In this document: positions 31,119-40,063 of the stretch, in pieces
Layout of the letters: each line of letters opens with the position of its first letter
Position numbering within the stretch: position 1 is the first letter of the stretch
DNA from: JBAZHE01 sp041652555
Lineage (GTDB): Bacteria > Patescibacteriota > Patescibacteriia > Patescibacteriales > WJLG01
Direction of reading: 5' to 3'
NCBI GenBank assembly: GCA_041652555.1
Contig: JBAZHE010000004.1
Location: 1-64,000 of the forward strand
DNA: 64,000 nucleotides
Made by a program: the position numbers and the translations under genes
The notes under the pieces: model-generated
What the model saw: only the letters and a program-made list of their open reading frames with translations
What the model was told of the DNA's origin: nothing
The model's database searches: none

Positions 31119-33611
31119 TTAATTTGTATTTTCAAGAATTAAAGCTATCTCCATTAAACTATCAAAATAATAAACTTCTTTTCCAGCTGGTTCATTTAAA
31201 ATCTCACCTCGACAAAAAACGCATTTCAACCCAGCGTCAAGAGCTGATTTTATACCACGAGGTGAATCTTCAACGGCCACACAAAACTTTGGATCAATGG
31301 CTAATTTATCAACTGCTTTGCTGTAAGGATGTGGAAATGGTTTAGTAAATTCAGTATCCTCTCGAAAAATACAAACATCAAAAATATCTTCAACATTGTA
31401 TTCCTTTAAAATAATGTCTATAAATTCCTTTTTAGAAGAAGATACAAGCCCGATTTTATAACCCATTTCTCTTATTTTTTTTATAGCAAACATATTTACG
31501 GCCAACAAATCACTAAAAGAATATTTTTTAAGAGTCTCTCTATAATCATCATAAACTAAATTCATAAAATCCTCTTTATTAGAAAAACTAGACAGCTCCG
31601 CAATGTCAAAAAGTTTATCATATTCTTTAAGTTCATTTTCAACATAATCAACCAGGCTAATTTCTTTGCCAGAAAGTTCTTTAACAACTTTAGAAAAAGA
31701 TGAGAAAAAAATATGTTCCGTTTTGGCAATTGTTCCATCAAAATCAAATAAAAAAACTTTAGCATTTTTCTTATTTAACACATTTTCAGATAAATAATCA
31801 GCTACGTAATCGCGGTAAGGCTTATCAGCTCTCTCTAGATTATTTATTCCAGTATTGCTTATTAATTTAAACAATATTTTAGTCAGCTCATCTTTCTTTA
31901 AAATCCACTCAGGCGAATTTGCTAATATTTCAAACTCAACAAATAAACCTATGCCTCGCAAATTATCAATACATATATTTTCAAAATAACTACCAAGATT
32001 TCTACTGAAAACAATTCTTTCTTTTTCAACAGTATTATATTTAAAATACCCCAATGATGGTAAAAAAAATTTAATACTATTTGCTGACTCTGGCGACATC
32101 GGAGCATTATGTTCCACTTTTGAATAAAAACCAGAGAGAGAAGATGATTTGCCTTTAAAAGTAAGTTCAGAATATTTTCCTGATGATCTTAATCTTAAAC
32201 AGGTTCTATTTTTAATAAACTCACCTTTTACATCAGAAAAATATTCATCTTTTTCCACGTTTAAATCAGATCTAGAAAAACCATTTTTTTCACAAAATTC
32301 AATTAAAGAATTCTTATCTTTCAAAAAGAACTTATCTTCAACCTCTATATAATTTTTTAAAACCCCTTTCTTGTGTTTTTTGTTTATCGTAGCAATTAAA
32401 TATTTACCTTGAATATTTTTAAACTCTTTAAAATCGACCTCAGCATTGTCTTTAAAAAATTCTTTAATAACGGATTGAAAATTTTCTTTATTAAAATATG
32501 AGCCTCCAACATCTTTTAAAAATCCTGAATACCAATATTTATTTAATAACATCGGAAATAGGCCAGTTTTTCTCGGGTCTTCTATTTCAATAATAACTAT
32601 TTTATCAGCGACCCTAAAACAATTAGCAAATAATCCAAAAAGTTCTTCCCTGCTAGATATGTGATGAAGAGTATTAGAACACACCGCCACATCAAAAGAC
32701 GTATCACTGAAAGACAAATAGGAGGCATTGTGATTTGTAAAAAGAATCCTTTTGCCTTCTCTTTGTCTTGTATTTATTTGACTCCAACTAACATCATTAG
32801 CTACTGCATAATTAAGATTTTTTCTGTTATAAATCTCACTAATTAAACGACTATCACCACAAGAAACATCAATCAGCGACTTACAATCGCCAATTTCATT
32901 ATTAATAACTTCTAAAAATTTCCTTTTTCTCTTGAGGGTGGGGGTTAAAATAAACCTTTTTACCAAAACATCGTGAATAAAATATCTCCATTTAACTTTT
33001 TCGTTGGTAGAAATCTCTTTCTCTAACGGGCGAGACTTAAATTTTTTAATATATTCCGAACATATTCTCACAACCTCTCTATTGGCATATCTATTAATGT
33101 TTTTTAACTCTTCTTGATTTATTTTTACAAACCTGCCTTTAGCCTCGTAAAAATTAAAATCTTTTTTGTTTCTTATTCTAGCAGAAAACGCCAACCCAAA
33201 ATGACAACAAGTATTGCCATTAAAAATAAATTCATTATGAACAAACGCGATAGGCTCTATCTCGCCAAGCATCATGTCTATATTATTATCTTCGCTGATT
33301 TCTTTTAAAATTCTCTTTACTGCGGTGTGAATATCTTCATTTTTTTGAATACTGCCTCCGGGCAAAGACCAAAAAAGTTGTTCTTGGATATTTCTTTCAA
33401 GATAAACATCTCCATCTTCATCATAAACGGTTAAGAGTATAAAATATTTTCTTTTTAGACAATATTCGAAAAGTTCTTCAGATACATTGCCATGATATTT
33501 TATAACTGATAAATTGTAAATCTTTTTGTAAATATCAAAAGCAAAACCAATATAATCAGTTTTTTCTTTGAACACCTTATCTAGATAAAAATTTTCACAA
33601 TTACTTTCCAT
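31119..33611 (-). CDS. Four-domain fusion: Nudix, methyltransferase, CYTH and HAD phosphatase
   Basis: 830 residues, no signal peptide, apparently cytosolic. Residues about 55-190 are a Nudix hydrolase (box at 85-110, GGSIQKNEDIHTAVKRILKEI; one Glu of the consensus RE is replaced). About 225-410 is a class I SAM methyltransferase (motif I DVSCGDS at 248-254, then SNTLHHIS). About 421-600 is a CYTH/triphosphate tunnel domain with EVEDK at 423-427 and later Arg/Lys/Glu strands (RLRSSG, LTFKGK, VEFEI). About 618-830 is a HAD hydrolase (DFDGT at 623-627, VSSSKK, KPFPHPY, EDSPRG). All four act on nucleotides or phosphates. Joint function unknown; I know no characterised protein with this order. 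It is inserted between gatC and gatA with gaps of 4 and 11 bases. Confidence 0.8.
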   Translation of the reverse strand: MESNCENFYLDKVFKEKTDYIGFAFDIYKKIYNLSVIKYHGNVSEELFEYCLKRKYFILLTVYDEDGDVYLERNIQEQLFWSLPGGSIQKNEDIHTAVKRILKEISEDNNIDMMLGEIEPIAFVHNEFIFNGNTCCHFGLAFSARIRNKKDFNFYEAKGRFVKINQEELKNINRYANREVVRICSEYIKKFKSRPLEKEISTNEKVKWRYFIHDVLVKRFILTPTLKRKRKFLEVINNEIGDCKSLIDVSCGDSRLISEIYNRKNLNYAVANDVSWSQINTRQREGKRILFTNHNASYLSFSDTSFDVAVCSNTLHHISSREELFGLFANCFRVADKIVIIEIEDPRKTGLFPMLLNKYWYSGFLKDVGGSYFNKENFQSVIKEFFKDNAEVDFKEFKNIQGKYLIATINKKHKKGVLKNYIEVEDKFFLKDKNSLIEFCEKNGFSRSDLNVEKDEYFSDVKGEFIKNRTCLRLRSSGKYSELTFKGKSSSLSGFYSKVEHNAPMSPESANSIKFFLPSLGYFKYNTVEKERIVFSRNLGSYFENICIDNLRGIGLFVEFEILANSPEWILKKDELTKILFKLISNTGINNLERADKPYRDYVADYLSENVLNKKNAKVFLFDFDGTIAKTEHIFFSSFSKVVKELSGKEISLVDYVENELKEYDKLFDIAELSSFSNKEDFMNLVYDDYRETLKKYSFSDLLAVNMFAIKKIREMGYKIGLVSSSKKEFIDIILKEYNVEDIFDVCIFREDTEFTKPFPHPYSKAVDKLAIDPKFCVAVEDSPRGIKSALDAGLKCVFCRGEILNEPAGKEVYYFDSLMEIALILENTN

Positions 33612-33615
33612 AAAA

Positions 33616-33914
33616 TTAATCTTGTTCTAGAACTTTTTTCACTTTAATTTGATTCCCTAAAAGGCCGTTTGGAGATTGGGCAAACGCAGCTTCGCGTTCG
33701 TCTTTTGACCACTCCTCTACTTCATCGGCGCGCCAAACATCGAACAGGCCAGTAACTTGCGCAGTTGGCTGAACATTAGTAGTATCAACTTCTTTTAATT
33801 GATCAATAAAATTTAAAATATTAGAAAGCTGAGGCGTTAGCACGTCGATTTCTTCCTCGGAAATTCCAGACGGGCAAGCGCCGCGACTTTTTTAACTTCA
33901 TCTTTAGATAACAT
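33616..33914 (-). pseudogene. gatC: Amidotransferase subunit C, frameshifted near the N-terminus
   Basis: From the ATG at 33914 the frame reads MLSKDEVKKVAALARLE, the standard GatC start, then shifts out. The rest, LTPQLSNILNFIDQLKEVDT...SPNGLLGNQIKVKKVLEQD, is in another frame starting near 33843. Adding one A in the A run just after the LARLE codons restores ISEEEIDVLTPQL. GatC stabilises the GatA/GatB complex and is needed for the reaction, so true loss would be surprising beside an intact gatA. A homopolymer sequencing error is the simplest reading. Confidence 0.8.
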
Positions 33915-33961
33915 AAAATTAAATATTCTAGATTCCCGTTTTCACGGAAATAACACGCTGT

Positions 33962-36088
33962 TTATTTTATCATTTTAATAAACTCTTCTTCGTTCAAAAC
34001 TTTAACACCAAGCTTCTGCGCTTTATCAAATTTACTTCCCGCTTCGGCGCCGGTGACAACAAAAGAGGTTTTTTTGCTGACGGATTCTGAGACTTCTCCC
34101 CCTAATTTTCTTATATTATCTTTTGCTTCGTCCCTTGTCAAACCGGACAAAGAACCGGTTAAAACAAAGGATTTGCCTGATAATTTTCCGCCACCGGATA
34201 AACGTTCTTCGTTTTTAAGCGATACCCTATTTTTTTCCAATTTTTCCAAAATCGCTAAATTTTTCTCATTATGCCACCAAGAAAAAACACTCTCCGCCAC
34301 TATCGGGCCAATATCTTTCATATTCTCAATTTCTTCTAGAGATAGGTTGGAAAAAAAACATAAAACATCTTTAATTTTAAATACGCCAAGCGACACACCC
34401 CGTCTCGCTCCGCTCGCCACCCCTCTTTCTAGAGGGGATTTTAAAAATTCTTTGGAAATTGTGATCGCTGTTTCTTCGCCAACGTGACGAATGCCAAGAC
34501 CAAAAATAAATCTAGAAATATCAATTTCACGATGAGCATTAATTGATTCAATAATATTTTGTGCCTTTTTTTCCGCAAAACGTTCTAAAGGCTTTAAGTC
34601 GCCCTCGGTTAAAAAATAAAAATCAGCCACGTCAGACACTAAGCCTTCTTTAAATAATTGCTCCACGATTTTTTTGCCCAAACCTTCAATATCTACGGCG
34701 TTTTTAGAAGTCCAATGAGTTAAATTGCGCAAACGAACGGCAAAACAATTACGATTCAAACAACGATAAGCAACTTCTTCACCAACACGCTCCACGTCTC
34801 CGCCACAAATCTGACAAGTTTTAGGAACGGATATTTTTTTTTCAATACCAGTGCGTAATTTCGGTAAAACTTGGACGACTTTTGGAATTACATCGCCAGC
34901 ACGCTCAATAATTACCGTATCGCCAATCTTCAAATCCAAACGTTCAATCTCATTCATATTATGCAAAGTAGCATGTGTTACGGTGATACCTGAAACGTCC
35001 ACCGGCTCCAACTCCGCCACTGGTGTTAAAATTCCAGTGCGACCAACTTGCCAATTAACCTTTTTCACTACTGTCGTTGTTTGAATGGCTGGAAATTTAA
35101 AAGCCATTATATAGCGCGGACCTTTACCAATAATACCCAAAATATTCCAATCAGCCAAATAATTTATTTTTACTACTGTACCATCTATTTCAAAAGGTAA
35201 TTTTTCCCGCGCTTCGCCGATTTCGCGATAAAAAGAAAAGGCCTCTTCTAAATTTTTACAAACTCGATTTTCTTTAATCGTCTTTAAGCCTAAAAGATTT
35301 AAAATTTCTCTTTTCTGACTATGTTTTTCCAGCCCAAAATCACCAATAACTTCATAAGCATAAAAATCTAATTCTCGTTCGGCCGTAATTTTTGAATCTA
35401 GCTGGCGGATTGACCCGGCGGCACCGTTACGTGGGTTAGCCAAGGGCGGTTTGCCTTCTTTTTGGTATTTTTTATTCAACTTGACAAAAACTTTTTTTGT
35501 CATCACTACTTCGCCACGGACAAAAATTTCTTTGGATAAAGATTGAATTATTTTTTTTGCTTGTTCTGAAGATAAACCAATTTTTTTCAAATCATTTTCT
35601 GAAATTTTATTTAATGACAAAGGAATCGCTTCGATAGTTTTTAAATTTTTTGTAACATTTTCACCGATTTGACCGTCACCGCGTGTCGCCCCTTGAACAA
35701 AAAGACCATTCTTATATTTTAAACTCATCGCCAATCCATCAGCTTTTAACTCCACAAAATATTCATATTTTTTATTGAGAATATTGTTATTTCTTTTTTC
35801 CCAGTTGCGCATATCCTGTTCATTAAAAGAATCAAAAAGAGAAATCATCGGCACCGTATGGCGAACTTTTTCAAATTTATCCAAAGGCACCCCACCCACT
35901 CTCTGAGTTGGCGAATCAGACGTAACTAATTCCGGATTCTCTTGTTCTAATTTCTGCAATTCATTTTTCAAGGAATCTAAAGCCGCATCGGGAATCTCCG
36001 ATTTGTCCAAAACATGATAAGCATAACGATAACGGTTGATTTCCGCACGAAGATTTTCTATACGCAATTGAATTTGCTGTTTATTCAT
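33962..36088 (-). CDS. ligA: NAD-dependent DNA ligase LigA with palindromic-element insertion
   Basis: 708 residues, about 40 longer than typical LigA. The N-terminal NAD-binding Ia domain (YRYAYHVLDKSEIPDAALDSL) precedes the adenylation motif KADG with its catalytic Lys (ELKADGLAMSL). An OB fold, a Cys4 zinc finger (CQICGG...CLNRNC), helix-hairpin-helix repeats (GLGIRHVGEETA, MKDIGPIVAESV) and a C-terminal BRCT domain (GKSFVLTGSLSGLTRDEA) follow. Within the HhH region, residues about 548-565 (SPLERGVASGARRGVS) are encoded by a palindromic repeat that also occurs at 3704. The insertion keeps the frame and lies in a loop between helices. Confidence 0.95.
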   Translation of the reverse strand: MNKQQIQLRIENLRAEINRYRYAYHVLDKSEIPDAALDSLKNELQKLEQENPELVTSDSPTQRVGGVPLDKFEKVRHTVPMISLFDSFNEQDMRNWEKRNNNILNKKYEYFVELKADGLAMSLKYKNGLFVQGATRGDGQIGENVTKNLKTIEAIPLSLNKISENDLKKIGLSSEQAKKIIQSLSKEIFVRGEVVMTKKVFVKLNKKYQKEGKPPLANPRNGAAGSIRQLDSKITAERELDFYAYEVIGDFGLEKHSQKREILNLLGLKTIKENRVCKNLEEAFSFYREIGEAREKLPFEIDGTVVKINYLADWNILGIIGKGPRYIMAFKFPAIQTTTVVKKVNWQVGRTGILTPVAELEPVDVSGITVTHATLHNMNEIERLDLKIGDTVIIERAGDVIPKVVQVLPKLRTGIEKKISVPKTCQICGGDVERVGEEVAYRCLNRNCFAVRLRNLTHWTSKNAVDIEGLGKKIVEQLFKEGLVSDVADFYFLTEGDLKPLERFAEKKAQNIIESINAHREIDISRFIFGLGIRHVGEETAITISKEFLKSPLERGVASGARRGVSLGVFKIKDVLCFFSNLSLEEIENMKDIGPIVAESVFSWWHNEKNLAILEKLEKNRVSLKNEERLSGGGKLSGKSFVLTGSLSGLTRDEAKDNIRKLGGEVSESVSKKTSFVVTGAEAGSKFDKAQKLGVKVLNEEEFIKMIK
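34393..34446. repeat. Palindromic repeat element, copy inside ligA
   Basis: Same flanks and outer hairpin (CCCCTCT/AGAGGGG) as 3704-3757, with a different inner loop (CTCGCTCCGCTCG). It is read in frame as SPLERGVASGARRGV within LigA. Confidence 0.75.
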
Positions 36089-36101
36089 ACCTATATTTTA
36101 C

Positions 36102-36130
36102 CAAAAAACCGCCAGAATTTCCAGCGGCTT
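36102..36130 (-). terminator. Intrinsic terminator of the minor-pilin operon
   Basis: Minus-strand stem GCCGCTGG/CTGGCGGT with five-base loop and T6 tail, after the 36154 gene. Confidence 0.8.
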
Positions 36131-36153
36131 TTAACTTAACAAAGTTTTAAATA

Positions 36154-36453
36154 CTACTTTTTGACTGGAGTTTGCTCTGTGGCAGAGTTATTTTGAGCTT
36201 CTTGAGCCTGTTTTAAGCATTCCACACTCACAATACTCATAGTCTTGTTTTCACCTAGATTAAGGGGCACTTCCTGACATTTCTCAGCCTGAGCGCCAAC
36301 ATCCAAAATAGCTTGAGAATAGCCGCTCCTAGCTGCGTTATTAAGTTGATTAACCTTAAAATCACTCCAAATGTCCCAGCCGATATAACCTAAGGAAAAA
36401 ATTACCCAAAGAATCGCTACCGCGAGAATAACTAACTTCTTACTAATCTTCAT
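36154..36453 (-). CDS. Small membrane-anchored protein, unknown
   Basis: 99 residues: a basic start, one transmembrane helix at about 7-28 (LVILAVAILWVIFSLGYIGW), then a polar extracellular or cytosolic region with two Cys (EKCQEVPLNLG, VECLKQAQE). No family recognised. It is separated from the pilin cluster by about 65 bases and shares its terminator, so it may be an accessory of the pilus. Confidence 0.55.
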   Translation of the reverse strand: MKISKKLVILAVAILWVIFSLGYIGWDIWSDFKVNQLNNAARSGYSQAILDVGAQAEKCQEVPLNLGENKTMSIVSVECLKQAQEAQNNSATEQTPVKK

Positions 36454-36517
36454 AGATTTTTTGTTAATATTATTAATATATTTAAATTATACAACACTCT
36501 TTTAAAAAAATCAACCC

Positions 36518-36895
36518 TTAAAAATCCAGTTGAATTTCAACCGTCCTTTTTAGATTTTCATATTCGCCGGTTGATCTTAAAATAACCACTGGACTAATCG
36601 CCCGATCAACGCGATAAAATGAGCTGTTGAGCAAGCTACCGGAAAAAAGATTAATCGTGCCAGAAGGTGGCGCTGTAATATCCCAACCGTTTTTACGCCA
36701 TTCCCATAAAGTCCTCTCTATGCCGGACTCGGCGGCAAAATAGGCTTTAGTTGATCTAGCTTGCGTGCCGCTCATTTTTACACCGGAAACTATTATTTTA
36801 GCAGACGCCAAAGAAATCATAATGACAATACTTAAAATCAAAAGTGTCATTAGCAAAGCGGTGCCTGACTGGCAATATTTAATATTTTTATTCAT
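36518..36895 (-). CDS. PilX-like minor pilin
   Basis: 125 residues. The N-terminal hydrophobic helix with SGTALLMTLLILSIVIMISLASAKIIVSG and the following AYFAAESGIERTLWEW match the PilX/type IV pilus assembly family, where AESG(I/A)E is characteristic. The helix-breaking and Glu5 positions differ from major pilins. It overlaps the PilW-like gene by eight bases. Confidence 0.75.
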   Translation of the reverse strand: MNKNIKYCQSGTALLMTLLILSIVIMISLASAKIIVSGVKMSGTQARSTKAYFAAESGIERTLWEWRKNGWDITAPPSGTINLFSGSLLNSSFYRVDRAISPVVILRSTGEYENLKRTVEIQLDF

Positions 36896-37421
36896 AAAAA
36901 CGGGAAGATAAACTTGTTTGCACGATCATTGTTTGCGTTTGACCGCCCTTGGCGGTTATCATCATCTGAAAACGTAATAAAACTCGCGGTTGAGATCCGG
37001 CAACGGCACCATCTAAACGATATTTTAAGCCGGAAATATTTAAATTGGGTGGGGTTATATACTGCGCCGCACCAGAATCCTCTTGACGAGACAAGCGACC
37101 AGAAGAAATAAAATAACGCACGCATCGGCCATGATAATTATAAAAAGTAAGTTCATCTTTGGCAGCGTTAAGCTTATAAATTTTCCCAGCATCAACACAA
37201 AGGCCGGTATTATCTCTCATTGCCATACGCACCTCCTTAGACATTTTATCAAAAGTATAGCGGATACTTTCCTGCATATCCTGCGAAGCGATTGTTAAGC
37301 GCTGACTATTTATAACCATCTGAAAAATTTGAGTGGTTACCAAAAGGATGATCACGAATATCGTCACCGAAACCATCAGCTCTATAAGAGTAACGCCAGA
37401 TTGAAATTTTGAATTTCTCAT
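36888..37421 (-). CDS. PilW-like minor pilin
   Basis: 177 residues with the class III prepilin signal SGVTLIELMVSVTIFVIILLV, cleaved by prepilin peptidase before the hydrophobic helix, with Glu at position 5 of the mature protein. The globular part begins QRLTIASQDMQESIRYTFDKMSKEVR, the usual PilW/PulJ pattern. One of four minor pilins in tandem that should prime pilus or competence-pseudopilus assembly. Confidence 0.8.
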   Translation of the reverse strand: MRNSKFQSGVTLIELMVSVTIFVIILLVTTQIFQMVINSQRLTIASQDMQESIRYTFDKMSKEVRMAMRDNTGLCVDAGKIYKLNAAKDELTFYNYHGRCVRYFISSGRLSRQEDSGAAQYITPPNLNISGLKYRLDGAVAGSQPRVLLRFQMMITAKGGQTQTMIVQTSLSSRFYE

Positions 37422-37438
37422 TTTATTATAAACATATT

Positions 37439-37963
37439 TTATCTCCAGTCATACAAAACCGTCTGGGTAATAAAATGATGGATATTTTGACCAGTCTGCC
37501 ATTGCACTGCGCACTCCAAAGTAGTGGAAGCGGCGGTTTCAGTCTTGACAGTTATGGTTCTGGAAAAAGCTGTGGTTATAGCTGTTCCTGGAGTCACTAA
37601 ATGGCGATAAAAACTATTGCTGTCAATATAAAGTTTAGCTAAAGGATCGTTTATATTCGTAACATTGGTTATCCCCATATAATCAATAGCGTAAGTTCCA
37701 TCCTGAATAATATTAGTAGCAGAGTTAATGCCAGTTTTCCAATTATTTCCAGCTAGCCAATTATTATCGCGAATATTTCGGCAAAGTTCCAAAGATTCTT
37801 GGCAAAGCTGGGAAGCGATAATATTATTGTGATTAATATAGCCGACTTGAACATTCTGATTAACTAAGGACATCACCCCCAAGAGGCCGAAAGAAATAAT
37901 AAAAATTACCGCCAAAACTTCCATAATAGTAAACCCTTGCTGAAATTTTAAATTTTTTATCAT
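37439..37963 (-). CDS. PilV-like minor pilin
   Basis: Starts at the ATG giving MIKNLKFQQGFTIMEVLAVI, a clear prepilin site; a further ATG six codons upstream is possible. The mature helix LAVIFIISFGLLGVMSLVNQ is followed by IASQLCQESLELCRNIRDNNW, the (A)QEGIE.(V)RNIRD(T/N)NW signature common in CPR pilins. About 174 residues. Confidence 0.8.
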   Translation of the reverse strand: MIKNLKFQQGFTIMEVLAVIFIISFGLLGVMSLVNQNVQVGYINHNNIIASQLCQESLELCRNIRDNNWLAGNNWKTGINSATNIIQDGTYAIDYMGITNVTNINDPLAKLYIDSNSFYRHLVTPGTAITTAFSRTITVKTETAASTTLECAVQWQTGQNIHHFITQTVLYDWR

Positions 37964-38001
37964 AAATATTTTAATACCCACTTCCTAATTAATACTCACT
38001 G

Positions 38002-38571
38002 CTATTGCACCTCTATCAAACCAAAAGAATTGACTTTGATTGTACTAATTGAATTATCAGTTGACTCACGCAAAACAATAGACCCAAACGTCGTCGTAGC
38101 TGGAGAAAAGGAAGAACTATAAATATTGGTTGTCGGATCCGGCGGAACAAAAGTTATATTCAAACGATTTGTTGTGCTTACATTAAATTTTAAATCACTA
38201 ATAGAAATATTAATCGGCAAATCTACTGTTGACCCCCCATATCCAGTTATTGCCTCGCCGGCATCATAGATTTTATTATTATTAAGATCGGCAAAAACCA
38301 AATATCTTTTATCATTAACGCTTCTATCAAAATAAACTCCCCAGCCACCCGCCGGAACCGAATTATTATATTCCGCCGACCCCAGGCCTTTACTTTGTGC
38401 CAACCTAATATCACTAGCCATTTTCTGCGCCGCCAAAGACAATTCCAGCTGACGCGAACCGCCACGATAATTAGTAATAAAAATGCTCATTAAAAAAGCA
38501 ATAATGCTCACACTAACCAGCAATTCTATCATGGTAAAGCCCTTTTGAAATTTAAAAAAATTAACAATCAT
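38002..38571 (-). CDS. GspH/FimT-like minor pilin
   Basis: Prepilin signal QKGFTMIELLVSVSIIAFLMSIF, then LELSLAAQKMASDIRLAQSKGLG, the GspH/FimT pattern. The start at 38571 (MIVNFFKFQKG) avoids overlap with the gene upstream. The C-terminal beta region contains short loops with FADLNNNKIYDAGEAI, an EF-hand-like Asp/Asn loop. About 189 residues. Confidence 0.8.
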   Translation of the reverse strand: MIVNFFKFQKGFTMIELLVSVSIIAFLMSIFITNYRGGSRQLELSLAAQKMASDIRLAQSKGLGSAEYNNSVPAGGWGVYFDRSVNDKRYLVFADLNNNKIYDAGEAITGYGGSTVDLPINISISDLKFNVSTTNRLNITFVPPDPTTNIYSSSFSPATTTFGSIVLRESTDNSISTIKVNSFGLIEVQ

Positions 38572-38576
38572 AATTT

Positions 38577-39950
38577 TTATTCCGGTTTTGCTTCCCGCCA
38601 AGTCGGCAAAATATCAACAAAAAAATTATTAGTGGAAGTGCAATTATACCCACTAGGACCAGTAACATTAAGACTGGCAGAATTATTACCATATTGAAAA
38701 ACTATTCCGGTTAATGACGAAATGGGAGTATAAATAATTTTATCTCCAACGGCACTCCAGTGCCAAGAACATAAAGCTTCGGTACAAGCGACGGGCGTAG
38801 ATGGCGCAGAAGAGCGATAAATAAAAGAGGCGTCAGTAAATGTCGCAACCTCATTGGCTAATGGTTCAAGCGGTAACCAGGCAAAAGAAACATCGGGAAA
38901 TTCATTACTATAAGTAGTAAAAGTATAAAGTGGTTCTGGAGAAAGAGTCGCATTGCTCGCGATATTATCGGTTAAAGTACTAGAGCCAGTGCCAGTATAA
39001 AATTGGTACCAATCCGAAGAAAAACCGAAAGAATCCCAAACCTTCACCCACCAATAATACGAAGTGGCATAATTAAACAACGAGCTAGTAGTAGCATATT
39101 GTTCGGCGGAAGACATTCTTTTCCCCGTATCAATAAGCGGACTAACGCGAGTATTAGAAGTATTAATGACTACTTGATAGGCGGTTTGCGCGTCTAGCGG
39201 TTCGTCGGCATCTTCCATATCCCAAGATAAAACAGCACCATTAGTAACAACACAAGCGTCTTCATAATTCCAATTTGGCGCCGCCAGATTGTCTACTGCT
39301 GGAAAATGCACGCCGTTCAACGCGACAGCATAAGAAGCTGTTCCGCAGGAAGAATTATTAGCACAATTAAAGCTTATCCAGCCAATACCAGAACCATCGG
39401 AATTTCCATTCCAAGCCCAGCCCTTAAATTCACCGTTAGTGGAAAAGATGTCGACGTAAACCCCATAAGCCGGAGAAAAAGTTTCATCGCGTAATTTTAT
39501 CCAACCATCATTGCCAAGCGACAAAATTTTCGCCCAACCCCAAATTTTTCCGGTTTCCGGATCAAGACAGGCAGTACAATGAGCGAATGAATCGCAGAGT
39601 CCAGAACAGTTAGCGGCAAAAGCATAAGCATCCGGTGGCGCATCGGTTTCTTCAAAACTTATCCAACCAACATTAGAATTCCAAGCATAACCGGAAAAAT
39701 TTTTATTGGCTGGGGAAGTATTTACATCAACCCCGTAGTCAGCCGTAGCGCAGGAAGAATTATTAATACAATTAAAACTAGTCCAGCCAACTGAAGAACT
39801 CCAAGTCCAACCGGTTGTCTTATCGGCCGAGCCAGCTGAAATTGGAGAACCGCCACGAAAAAACAAAAAACTGACAATAATGGCAATGAAAAATACCAAA
39901 ATAAGTCTAGATCTTTTCGCCCTATAGTTTAGAGATAAAAATTTAGTCAT
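38577..39950 (-). CDS. Secreted WAWSS/GWISF-repeat protein leading the pilin operon
   Basis: 457 residues with an N-terminal membrane segment (about 16-33). Residues about 45-215 hold four repeats of the type WTWSSSVGWTSFNC, GYAWNSNVGWISFEE, WGWAKILSLGNDGWIKL and GWAWNGN..GIGWISFNC, the same module as in the dockerin protein at 13008. Paired Cys occur beside most repeats. A fibronectin-III-like domain and a Ser-rich tail follow. Directly upstream of four minor pilins, it may be displayed with or on the pilus. Confidence 0.65.
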   Translation of the reverse strand: MTKFLSLNYRAKRSRLILVFFIAIIVSFLFFRGGSPISAGSADKTTGWTWSSSVGWTSFNCINNSSCATADYGVDVNTSPANKNFSGYAWNSNVGWISFEETDAPPDAYAFAANCSGLCDSFAHCTACLDPETGKIWGWAKILSLGNDGWIKLRDETFSPAYGVYVDIFSTNGEFKGWAWNGNSDGSGIGWISFNCANNSSCGTASYAVALNGVHFPAVDNLAAPNWNYEDACVVTNGAVLSWDMEDADEPLDAQTAYQVVINTSNTRVSPLIDTGKRMSSAEQYATTSSLFNYATSYYWWVKVWDSFGFSSDWYQFYTGTGSSTLTDNIASNATLSPEPLYTFTTYSNEFPDVSFAWLPLEPLANEVATFTDASFIYRSSAPSTPVACTEALCSWHWSAVGDKIIYTPISSLTGIVFQYGNNSASLNVTGPSGYNCTSTNNFFVDILPTWREAKPE

Positions 39951-39993
39951 TTCGTTAATACTCTACATTTAAATTATAACACAATAATGGCAA

Positions 39994-40036
39994 TAAAAAA
40001 AACGGCTGGCATATATCCGCCAAAACCGTTTTTTTT
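39994..40036 (-). terminator. Intrinsic terminator after the 40064 gene
   Basis: Minus-strand stem AACGGTTTTGGC/GCCAGCCGTT with T8 tail, just before the pilin operon. Confidence 0.8.
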
Positions 40037-40063
40037 CTTGCGTTAAATTTATGTCAGCAATAA

